In this document: one piece after another, positions 11,241 to 19,765 of the stretch
How positions within the stretch are numbered: position 1 is the stretch's first letter
Layout: each line of letters begins with the position of its first letter
Position numbers and translations under genes: made by a program
The notes under the pieces: generated by a model
Databases searched by the model: none
The model's input: only the letters and a program-made list of their open reading frames with translations
Told to the model about the DNA's origin: nothing
From: Apostichopus parvimensis
Taxonomy: Eukaryota > Echinodermata > Holothuroidea > Aspidochirotida > Stichopodidae
Length of the DNA stretch: 27,410 nucleotides
Direction: 5' to 3'
NCBI GenBank assembly: GCA_000934455.1
Contig: KN888861.1
Span: 26,219-53,628 of the forward strand

Positions 11241-11810
11241 NNNNNNNNNNNNNNNNNNNNNNNNNNNNNNNNNNNNNNNNNNNNNNNNNNNNNNNNNNNN
11301 NNNNNNNNNNNNNNNNNNNNNNNNNNNNNNNNNNNNNNNNNNNNNNNNNNNNNNNNNNNNNNNNNNNNNNNNNNNNNNNNNNNNNNNNNNNNNNNNNNNN
11401 NNNNNNNNNNNNNNNNNNNNNNNNNNNNNNNNNNNNNNNNNNNNNNNNNNNNNNNNNNNNNNNNNNNNNNNNNNNNNNNNNNNNNNNNNNNNNNNNNNNN
11501 NNNNNNNNNNNNNNNNNNNNNNNNNNNNNNNNNNNNNNNNNNNNNNNNNNNNNNNNNNNNNNNNNNNNNNNNNNNNNNNNNNNNNNNNNNNNNNNNNNNN
11601 NNNNNNNNNNNNNNNNNNNNNNNNNNNNNNNNNNNNNNNNNNNNNNNNNNNNNNNNNNNNNNNNNNNNNNNNNNNNNNNNNNNNNNNNNNNNNNNNNNNN
11701 NNNNNNNNNNNNNNNNNNNNNNNNNNNNNNNNNNNNNNNNNNNNNNNNNNNNNNNNNNNNNNNNNNNNNNNNNNNNNNNNNNNNNNNNNNNNNNNNNNNN
11801 NNNNNNNNNN
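11241..11810. other. Assembly gap (570 Ns)
   Basis: All bases are N. The long frames that cross it are meaningless. Confidence 1.
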
Positions 11811-12288
11811 GTCTTTACTGTAGATGCTTACCTTGATGAACCCCGGATTGAATTTCTGTTCCAAAGTATATGGCAAATATCTTAACAGGCTGCACCAATC
11901 CTTGTGGAAGGAAACACCAGAGTAATCTTTCAGTATGCTGTTCTGATAGTGTTAATATGCTTAAGTCCACCAACTGGCTAGGGATGTCTGTATCTGCAAA
12001 TAACACAACAAAGAAAACACTGAATGCAATGGTGTATGGCCAAAAGAAGAAAAAAAACCTGAATTATCCTAGTTGGTTTAATATGTATGAAATGCTACTT
12101 AAATAATCATTCCAGCTCAAAATTACAGCTGTAAATTTAAGGTTTTAGTTCTAAATGAAAACTCCACCCCAATCGCCAATCAGGCTAATTGGTAAAGAAA
12201 CCAATAATCTTCTGAAATCTTCTAAAATAAAAAATCTTGTAAAATAATCTTGAAAGATGACAACTTCCATCCCAGTCACAAACCAGGT
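11811..12288. other. Unassigned sequence
   Basis: The right flank of the gap shows no copy of the 21-bp unit. No gene is recognised. Confidence 0.45.
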
Positions 12289-12294
12289 TACGCC

Positions 12295-12755
12295 TATGGC
12301 AAACCACATGTACAATAATTCGATAAACCGAGTTTATCGCTGTTAAACTCTGTTTTTCGATCGATAAACTGAGTTTATCCACTGGATAACAGTGTTTTTC
12401 GCGATAAACTCAGTTTATCGAGCGAAAAGCATAGTAAGCGGCGATGAACTCGGTTTATCGAATTATTGCACATGTGGCTTGCCATATCCAATTCGATAAA
12501 CTCTCTTATCGAGCGATAAACAGAGTTTACGATAAACTTAGTTTATGGAGCGAAAAACATAGTTCCCATTTGATAAACTTGGTTTATCGTCGATAATCTT
12601 AGTTTATCGAGGTAACCCTGCTTTTCGCTCGATAAACTGAGTTTATCACAAAAGACACGGTTATCCATTCGATAAACTGAGTTTATCGATCGTAAAACAG
12701 AGTTTAACGGCGATAAACTCGGTTTATCAAATTATTGCACATATGGCTTGCCATA
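12295..12755. mobile_element. Foldback/MITE element of GATAAAC palindromes
   Basis: The element starts TATGGCAA and ends TTGCCATA. It is flanked directly on both sides by TACGCC (12289-12294 and 12756-12761), a 6-bp target-site duplication. The terminal inverted repeats run about 140 bp (12295-12432 against 12615-12755); their outer 45 bases differ at only about four positions. The interior is a run of palindromes such as CGATAAACTGAGTTTATCG at 12321, 12362, 12402, 12442, 12530, 12571, 12591, 12630, 12670 and 12711. They are spaced mostly 40 bp, with degenerate palindromes (for example GTTAAACTCTGTTTTTCG) midway. No protein is encoded, so a transposase would have to act in trans. Superfamily is unassigned. 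Confidence 0.9.
12439..12486. repeat. Internal extra terminus within the foldback element
   Basis: This segment, from CGGCGATGAACTCGG to CATGTGGCTTGCCATA, matches the element's right end (12708-12755) in the same orientation. The stretch 12295-12486 therefore has both terminal repeats by itself. The 461-bp element looks like a 192-bp unit fused to a second, truncated unit. Confidence 0.8.
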
Positions 12756-12765
12756 TACGCCTACT

Positions 12766-12841
12766 ACAAGTAGTGTGCCCTGAGCTACAGTATCTTGAAC
12801 TTAACAAGTAGTGTGCCCTATGTTACAGTATCTTGAACTAC
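12766..12841. repeat. 38-bp tandem duplication
   Basis: ACAAGTAGTGTGCCCT, then TACAGTATCTTGAACT, occurs twice with a period of 38 and about four mismatches. It begins five bases after the foldback element's target duplication. Confidence 0.9.
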
Positions 12842-12859
12842 TGCAGTGCACAAAGATGC

Positions 12860-13140
12860 CAGCTCATTTACAGTGTGTGGAAGTTGTATGGAGACAGGTA
12901 AGCTAGGAAATAAAATGACTTAAATCTGCTATGCAGCGCTATAGGCCCAAACAGGCTCATTACAGTATGTGATTAAGGTTATGCAGGACATATATATATA
13001 GCGTGAGAGAACAGACAAATAAATCTGCAATGGGCAGTACTACAGTATTATCCCATGTAGGCTCACTGCATCACTTGTGCAAAGGTTGTGCAGGGACAGG
13101 CAAGCTAAGAAACAGTATAATAACTCAAATATGTTACAAC
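12860..13140. repeat. Diverged ~100-bp tandem array, donor-like motif in two of three units
   Basis: Three diverged units start GCTCA at 12862, 12955 and 13061. Each continues ACAGT(G/A)TGTG or a variant, then (A)AGGTT(G/A)TGCAGG(G)ACA. Units one and three go on to GG(T/C)AAGCTA(G/A)GAAA. Unit one contains CAGGTAAGCT, a good 5' splice-site match; unit three has the GC variant CAGGCAAGCT. A single related monomer lies near 7955-7990. The 63-codon frame over the last unit (13003-13194) is not convincing as a gene. Confidence 0.6.
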
Positions 13141-14021
13141 ATTCGTCAGAATGTCCAGAACTTTGATCCATCTAACTGTAAAAAGCATTTTTAAAAGTAT
13201 GGGCAAGTACAGTACAGATCTGTTGTTAATTGGGAAACAAATGCACCATTGAAATTATGCTATTTATAACTGTGTTTGTCTTTTAATGTGTATGACAGTA
13301 CGCAGGAGAAGTAGAGTTCCTGTACGGTAAATAATTCAACAGACACTACCGATTTTATTTAAGGTGTTCCACTCACAGATGGCCATCTCCCCCTCAGTCT
13401 AAACGGTACCATTCCTACAGGCAGCTGGAAGCTATATATCCAATATGCAGGACTTAAGGAGATGATTTTAGCGTCTGTAGCCCGATGTATTCTCAATTTC
13501 TACTGCAAATCTAATCCCCGTTTGTTACAATAAGGTCAATGAGTACCGCGTCAGTAAAACAATCATCTCAGGCTGAGCTATAATAATATGATTGTTTCTA
13601 CACTGATTGTACAAACAAAAGTACTATATATTGGAACAATTAAAGTGGTTTCCCAGGTTACACATCTGGAGTCGTTACCGCTGGAAATGGTCAAATCACC
13701 TGGTTTTCTTAAATTAAGCGATCTGGTATACAGCTCATAGGTTTGGTTGGAAACCTCTCTAAGTGTTGTAACATTTGAGATGTCAGAAAAGAGCACAATT
13801 TAAGCTTTTAAACAAAGTCGTGTTTCCCTACGACTTCCGGGAGATGATGTACATGTATGTACGCAGATACTTGCAACATTTAAAGCTGGTCTTTTCTTTG
13901 CAAATCTGTAAAAAGTTGGTGGAAAATTGTCAATGTACAACTGCAAGGGCTTCTGCACTGAGCAGGACTACTCTCATTAAAGAAGACAATAATAAAACAA
14001 ATTAAAAATATAAAAAAACTT
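13141..14021. other. Unassigned sequence
   Basis: No gene or repeat is recognised. Short frames on both strands (13578-13796 minus, 13775-14005 plus) match no family I know. Confidence 0.45.
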
Positions 14022-14082
14022 TACTGTACCATTACCTTCTACTCTTCCCTAACCCAGTTAACTACATTCCCCCTCCTTTAGT

Positions 14083-14096
14083 GTTACCATAGCAAC
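14083..14096. promoter_or_regulatory. RFX X-box-like site, array unit 1
   Basis: GTTACCATAGCAAC fits the palindromic X-box pattern GTNRCC-N2-RGYAAC at every specified position. The same 14-mer recurs at 14343-14356. Units two (14208-14221) and four (14475-14488) read ATCACCATAGCAAC, one specified mismatch. RFX factors bind X-boxes in ciliary and other promoters; actual binding here is an inference. Confidence 0.5.
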
Positions 14097-14342
14097 ACAG
14101 TCAAAATGACATTTTCACTTCCTGTTAGTCTATGTAGGCTCTCAACCTACTGTACCATAAGCTCCAAGTCTTCCCTAACCCAGTTGACTAGATTCCCCAC
14201 CATTTGTATCACCATAGCAACACATTTAAAATGACATTTTCACTTCCTGTCAGTCTATTGATGTAGGCTCTCAACCTACTGTACAGTACCATAAGCTTCA
14301 AGTCTTCCCCAACCCAGTTGACTAGATTCCCCCTCTTTTTGT

Positions 14343-14356
14343 GTTACCATAGCAAC
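14343..14356. promoter_or_regulatory. RFX X-box-like site, array unit 3
   Basis: GTTACCATAGCAAC again, identical to the site in unit one and matching the X-box pattern at all specified positions. Confidence 0.5.
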
Positions 14357-14531
14357 ACAGTCAAAAAGACATTTTCACTTGCTGTTGGTCTATGTAGGCT
14401 CTCAACCTACTGTACAGTACCATATATGCCTCAAGTCTTCCCTAACCCAGTTGACTAGATTCCCCACCATTTGTATCACCATAGCAACACAGTCAAAATG
14501 ACATTTTCACTTGCTGTTAGTCTCTGTAGGC

Positions 14532-15161
14532 TTCACAGGGGCGACCTGACCGGGCAATTAGGTACACAGCAAGTGGTCTCATCTACAGGTATGAAACACC
14601 TAAAATGAAACAAAAACAAACTTGACCCTAGCCACCTTGGCTTTCATTTTGATCCCAAATGCTGTGGACACCCAAGGGAGCGCTATATGGCAGTCTGTCC
14701 TTGAAATTCAGGCCTGTCTGTGTTTCCTAATTAATGAACTAGACATTTACAAATTGGTTTGAAAATTTTGTAGGAGAATTCAGTTCTTTCTGCACGTACA
14801 GTACAGTATCACAAAGTCATTACATTATCTATAGCAGCTTGTATGTACATGTGGTCCACATTTTTACGAAACCTAGATTCTATACTGAACAAAAGATTTC
14901 ACTTGAATTTATAAGCTCACAGTATCCAGAAAATTTTCACCAAACGAAGAGCTCAATTAGTGAGTAATTAATTAAATTCAATCCTCAACATTCCTCACCC
15001 ACACACTTTCAAACTCGGTCATATTTTTCATATTTCATATTACAACAGGTTGAAATATTTCCAAAATAGACAGTACTTTGTCGACTATTACTACACTGCA
15101 GAATTTGAAATGAAAGTTTTACTGGTCAAGCTAATATTGACCTACAGACTGAACTAATGTT
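14532..15161. other. Unassigned sequence
   Basis: No gene is recognised. A double TACAGTACAGTA lies near 14798. Nothing else can be named. Confidence 0.45.
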
Positions 15162-15233
15162 GTATCAAATAGCACATTTTTGTACCAATATTTTTGTGTC
15201 AAATAGCAGGATTTTTGTACCAAAAATAGCACA
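15162..15233. repeat. ~35-bp tandem duplication
   Basis: GT(A/G)TCAAATAGCA followed by ATTTTTGTACCAA occurs twice, and a third partial copy (AAAATAGCACAT) ends the run. Confidence 0.8.
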
Positions 15234-15589
15234 TCAACTAGATCAGAATAATTAAACACAAATAGCCATTCCATATCATGGCTGTTTGCTTTTCCATCAC
15301 AAAGTCAAGACTACACCTCAATAAGTTTATACATAACATCACAGAGCCAAGCATGCACTCAAAAACTCATCAATTTTTAAGAGGGCTTTTTTTTCCCAGT
15401 AATTTATCATTTTTTTCTTCGATGGTTATTGCAATTAATCTTGCTCTTATTATTAATTTGGTTTTAATTCTGGGCAGTTTATAATATGAGGAAGGAAGGG
15501 GCCGGGGTTTCAAGAGGGAACCAGGAGGAACTAAGATCCAGTCATTCTTTATCAGCATCTCTTTATATTTAAACATTGACTATGATTTA

Positions 15590-15853
15590 ATCTATTTTAC
15601 TATGTACATACTTCTGAAATTGTTTTGGACTATATGCGTTTTAGTTTTTAGTATCGTTTAGTACGGGTGTGTTTTTTATATTGTTGCTTTTTGGCTTTTA
15701 CATTTTTTACCTTATTGGTTCTATATATTTAATATTTTGTTTTTGTTTTTGTTACTATTTGTTTTTAGGTTTTACATTTGTAAAGCGCTTTGAGCAGCTT
15801 TGCTGATTATGCGCTATATAAACATTACTTATTTTTATTATTATTATTATTAT
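15590..15853 (+). mobile_element. TTA-tailed non-LTR retroelement 3' end
   Basis: A T-rich stretch leads into TGTAAAGCGCTTTGAGCAG, then GCGCTATATAAACATTAC and a (TTA)n tail at 15835-15853. The GCGCT/AGCGC pair can form a terminal hairpin. The same arrangement occurs in reverse at 16386-16470. It is typical of short-interspersed or truncated LINE copies in marine invertebrates. No reverse-transcriptase residues are seen on this copy. The 5' boundary is uncertain and may lie further left. Confidence 0.65.
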
Positions 15854-15919
15854 CTTCTATTATGAATATAAGTTAATGAAGATGATTGGGTTGCTTTTCC
15901 TTTGAGCCTTAACAAGCAG

Positions 15920-15973
15920 TTACCCAGGTCAGACCCGACTCGGATATTACCCAGGTCAGATGCGACTTGGATA
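15920..15973. repeat. 27-bp tandem duplication with AGGTCA
   Basis: TTACCCAGGTCAGA followed by CGACT(C/T)GGATA occurs twice with a period of 27. Each copy holds AGGTCA, the nuclear-receptor half-site. Confidence 0.85.
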
Positions 15974-16385
15974 CTAATAACCAAATGTCTTCAATGTCGG
16001 CTATACAGTAGATAAATTAACTACATTAAGAATGCTATTAAGTACAGACAAAAGCACTCATTAATATACATCAATAGGAATAAACACTCCATATTACAGT
16101 AAATATTCTAAACCTCGTAAACATGTCAAAGTGAAGACACTCAAGAAATATGTTGTCTTTCAAATCTTGAGTAATTTGTAACAAAATGTCATGACATTTA
16201 GATTTGGGAATCAGAGCTGGAAAATTGCTTTCATACAACCAAGTTTATTGGAGAAGTAGTAATCAGCCTGTGTGCAAATGCAGAGCAGATGTGTGTGTTT
16301 GATAGCTCACCTAATTACCTGCATATATGAACTGTATAAGCATCAATAGTAATTTATATCTGTGTTCAATACAGTAGTCAAGGAA

Positions 16386-16477
16386 AATAATAATAATAAT
16401 GATAATAAATGAGACTTATATAGCGCCAAATCAGTAGACAAAAGTCACTGCTCAAGGCGCTTTACAGAGAAAGCAGA
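16386..16477 (-). mobile_element. LINE 3' UTR and (ATT)n tail, minus strand
   Basis: Read on the minus strand this is the 3' end of the element whose coding remnant adjoins at 16478. It runs TGTAAAGCGCCTTGAGCAG, then GGCGCTATATAAGTCTCATT and an (ATT)n tail at 16386-16411. It closely parallels the plus-strand copy ending at 15853, so two members of one family sit here in head-to-head orientation. Confidence 0.75.
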
Positions 16478-16700
16478 TTAATTTACAAAAGAACAAGTGA
16501 AAAGATGGGTCTTAAGTAGACTTTTGAATGTAGAAAGTTTTGAGCATGTTCGAATGTGATCTGTTAAACTTGTTCCAGAGATGAGAGCCAGAGTATTCGA
16601 AGCTTCTGTAACCTTAGGTCTTCAAGCGTGGTTTAGGAACAGTTAAATACAGTTTGTTGGAATAAAGGATACTACTGTAAATCATGGGGTAGAGAAGGCC
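16478..16700 (-). pseudogene. Decayed LINE reverse-transcriptase C-terminus
   Basis: On the minus strand the frame gives LTVPKPRLKT, a stop codon, then GYRSFEYSGSHLWNK. A one-base shift then leads to TDHIRTCSKLSTFKSLLKTHLF territory and a terminal TAA at 16478-16480. The pattern VP-x2-RLKT-x-G-x-RSF, LWN and FKS-x-LKTHLF is the conserved C-terminal region of non-LTR retrotransposon ORF2 proteins (CR1/L2-like clades; exact clade not resolved). The internal stop and frameshift show it is dead. It is strongly 5'-truncated, as most LINE copies are: endonuclease and catalytic reverse-transcriptase motifs are absent. Confidence 0.75.
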
Positions 16701-17454
16701 ATAAAAAAACAGAAATCTACTAGAGATGCTGCTCCATTGGTACAAATGTACTTAAAAGGAACCAAATTTTCTTCAAAACCTGCTGCAAAATAAGATATTA
16801 CTGCTATACTAGTTTCCTGTAACATACTGTACATCATATATGTACTTTAAATGTTCATTTAGAAATTTAGCTACGGCAATAAAGAAATCAATTTGCATCC
16901 GACCAACTCCATCCGTAATGCCACACCATACTCTCTCCCTCTGTGTATCACAGCCATCCCTACTAGCCCTCTGTATCAATCCATCTCAACTACCCATACC
17001 CCCACTTTTACCCATCCACAACTGCCTTCTCCCTCCCCATTCAACCCACCATAACGGATTGGGGTACAGTACTGTTTTCAACCTCTCATTAATCCTGAAT
17101 AATTAATGTTCCTACTGTACCACCCTCCCCTTCTGTGCACCCCCAGACCCCCAACTATCCCCACCGGCACTTCAACCTGCCCAAATCTGCCACCCCCCTC
17201 ACCAAATGTGACAAATGAAACAACAATTAATGTAACTAGGCATAATATGCACAGTTCTCGTCATCTCTTTAACATATGTGTACCATACTGAATGTTGTTC
17301 CAAAATAGTCCTTGAAATTCTTATTTTGTTGTGACATGCTGCCATAAAGACCAACTTAGCTTAGCCCAATTACAAACCTTCTCATAGATCTAATTAAATA
17401 TATATCACCCAGACACATCACCAATGGCTATATCCAACCATGGAGCTATAAACA
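16701..17454. other. Unassigned, partly C-rich sequence
   Basis: A C-rich, purine-poor stretch (16905-17200) carries CCCATCC/CCCTCC motifs and supports Pro/Leu-rich frames (16840-17106 and 17106-17291, plus) that look compositional rather than coding. Nothing else is recognised. Confidence 0.45.
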
Positions 17455-17469
17455 TCTCTCTCTCTCTCT
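17455..17469. repeat. (TC)n microsatellite
   Basis: Seven TC dinucleotides in a row. Confidence 0.9.
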
Positions 17470-18388
17470 ATACCTCCTTTCAACTCCTATACATACCCGC
17501 AACATTCAAGTTATCCAGGTTCTGAAAGACAACCCGAGATCAACGACCTTCCCAAGTTCCCAGTACTGATTAACTATTTCCTGTTTGGTTATTCGCTGCC
17601 AAAATATTGCCCGTCCCACTCCTTCACCACGTGCTTAGCTACGGAGCATCGCAGCGCTGGTGGCTGAATGGCAGCCAATGCATTCAAGATGACATACAAC
17701 TTGGTCAGAAGGCCGATGACAACCACAGAACAGCTTTTTTCATACATATATATTCAGACTTCATTTTTCTTTCTTTGAAAGCAAGCATTACTCCCTGGTG
17801 GCTTCCTGTAGACACTAGCTCACACTGGAGGCTTGTTTTACTTATCTTGTGCCCAAAGGCTCTATTTACATTGCTTTCTATGCCTATTGAATGTTCTAGC
17901 CTAGCCTCTGGCAATGATAAATGACAGCCAAGAAGACATTAAAGGAGCTACATCTCCAACTCTGTAGACGACATCTCCATCAGCAGTATTAAGAGAGTCA
18001 TCTATCTCTATTGACTCTCCAAGTGTTAGTAGGCTAATTTAGTTTTAAACTGAAAGTGCCTTAACCGGATGTGTGAGGCTTAAGTTTAAGAGATTCTACA
18101 AGTCATCATGAGAACAAGGAGGGCGCCCTCTAGTATTTGGCACTGTACATAGGTCCTAATACAGATGATCGTAGCTATTTAGAGGTCTGTGAAGAGTGAT
18201 TGCATGGAAGGGCTTACCAGTGTGTGCGAACACGCTGCGTAAATTTGCGCACACTGTAAAGCACTGGGTGGTTGACTATGCAGTTCGAGGCTCCACTAAT
18301 ACGTTTTCACCAAATGAAAATTTATGTTTTAGGAAGAACAATTTGAAGTGCGTAAAACGGTCAGGTTGCCCCGAAACTGCGGTCGTAA
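17470..18388. other. Unassigned sequence with open frames of unknown status
   Basis: A plus-strand frame (17607-17924, 105 codons, no ATG at its start) and a second one (18196-18399) match no domain I know. A CTCF-core-like 14-mer lies at 18123-18136. No exon boundaries stand out. Confidence 0.4.
18123..18136 (-). promoter_or_regulatory. CTCF-core-like motif (weak)
   Basis: On the minus strand ATACTAGAGGGCGC matches 12 of 14 positions of CCASYAGRKGGCRS, including the whole AGRKGGCRS core. Occupancy is unknown. Confidence 0.25.
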
Positions 18389-18845
18389 GTTTCAAATGAT
18401 CTATCCTTTGCAATTACAAACGAAAAAGTAAATGTTACTGGTGATCAAATTAATAATACTACCATGCAACAGAACTCATAGTATCAGCTTGTCAAGTTTC
18501 TTGGAACTACATAGGATTGGCCCAAAACTAGTCATATGTTTCAAATGATCTATAGATCCTTCAGACATGAGCTTTTTCTGCGAATTCACGGAATATCCGT
18601 GATTTCTTTTCTACCTCGGAGACAAAAACTATTATCCTAACACACTGTAGCATATGCAAACTGGAGCCTATACCGCATTTTTTTGCAAAGTTCCGTGATT
18701 TTTTTTTTATCCCAGGCTCATCCCTGATCCTTTGACAATTACAAACGAAAAGTTAAATGTTACTAGTGATCAAACTCATAATACTACCATGCAGCGTAAA
18801 CTCATAGTATCAGCTTGTCAAGTTTCGTGGAACGACATACTGTAG
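18389..18845. repeat. 149-bp tandem duplication, second copy interrupted
   Basis: Copy one (18389-18537) runs from GTTTCAAATGATCTATCC through CAATTACAAACGAAAA and CTCATAGTATCAGCTTGTCA. Copy two starts again at 18538 (GTTTCAAATGATCTAT), is broken at 18561 and resumes at 18727 (ATCCTTTGACAATTACAAAC). The break is filled by a MITE-like insertion. Confidence 0.9.
18562..18726 (-). mobile_element. MITE-like element, copy 2 (165 bp)
   Basis: The element begins CAGACATGAGC and ends GGCTCATCCCTG. Taken as terminal inverted repeats these are CAGACATGAGC and CAGGGATGAGC. ATCCTT flanks both sides, consistent with a target duplication of 6-8 bp. The interior matches 9632-9765 in inverted orientation. 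CAG-type termini and a possible 8-bp duplication would suit a hAT-derived MITE, but that assignment is tentative. There is no coding capacity. Confidence 0.82.
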
Positions 18846-19765
18846 GACCGATGTGACAATGACCTCTGTTAAGTTTGTTCCTGCTTTGGTAGCTCTATGG
18901 AGCTAAAGCTGAGTTGCATAATCTCAACCAAAATAAATTTATGTTATCCGAGGAGACGCATAAAAGCTGTTAGATTAAATTATGCAAATTTAAGTAAAGT
19001 AGTACTCATTTTGGTCTAATCAGAACAATGGAAATAGTATTCCTGGACAATCATAGGTAACTCTACAAAATTGTGAAATTTACCTAAAAACTACAATGAT
19101 AAGACCTACAGAACTCTCTTGTAAAATGAAAACCACCATTCAACTGACCCTTTAAAATAATCCCCAGAGACTGAATGGTACAGGCCAAGTTTGTTTTCCA
19201 AAAATTATCAAAGTCTGTCAAACTACACAGTGGGGAGTTCACTCCATAAGACCGTCTCTGATATTACAAGCTGAGGGTTGAACTTTTTCGGAGAAAAGAC
19301 ATGAAGAATGTTAGCGGGTGAAAGAATCTGAGAAGATATCGGGAAGATGAGTTCCTTGAGAATTCATCCATCAGGGGACCCCTTGTGCCGAGGCATATTG
19401 CAAGACCTATTAACAATGAACGGGGCCACTGACTGTACTGTACTGACAAGATTTTGTGTCAAATTCAATCTTACTTTTTGGAGCTTATACGGCACGCAAT
19501 AATATTCCTACAGCGCAGCGACCCTTGGCAGCTCTTAGTATGGAAATTGTCAACTTGTAATGAAGATGTGGATATATTGATTTTATTTTATTTGTTATAA
19601 TGTAAAAAGAATTCCTGGTCTACTCGTAATTTGAAATGACATTTATACATACATTACTGCATGTTTCATAGTCAAATTAGGAACAAATGGATACCCCATT
19701 TGCCCCGATTCTAGCCCAATTCCTAATTGTTCCATATTCATATTTCACATTATTGCAAGACATAG
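18846..19765. other. Unassigned sequence
   Basis: No gene or repeat is recognised. The minus-strand frame 19264-19449 has a long non-Met stretch of ordinary composition and no domain match. Confidence 0.45.

Larger units (their letters stand above)
14022..14531. repeat. ~130-bp tandem array, four units, each with an X-box
   Basis: Units start TACTGTAC at 14022, 14148, 14277 and 14408. Each contains, in order: CTTCC(C)TAACCCAGTTGACTA; an RFX X-box-like site; (A)TGACATTTTCACTT; and GTAGGCTCTCAACCTAC, which is a short hairpin with a GTAGG/CCTAC stem. The fourth unit breaks off inside the hairpin at GTAGGCTTC. Units one and two read CACTTCCTGT (an ETS-type core on the other strand), while three and four read CACTTGCTGT. 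Divergence between units is low. No coding frame is present. Confidence 0.93.

Noticed and set aside
11130-11885. Open frames of over 200 codons on several frames
   Set aside because: They consist almost wholly of the N gap; only the 21-bp repeat and a short flank are real sequence.
12295-12755. CRISPR-like array (regular palindromic repeats every ~40 bp)
   Set aside because: The intervening sequences are themselves related degenerate palindromes, not unique spacers; the whole is bounded by inverted termini and a target duplication, and the context is eukaryotic.
16840-17291. Pro/Leu/Ser-rich plus-strand proteins
   Set aside because: They follow C-rich low-complexity sequence; no start context, domain or splice signal.
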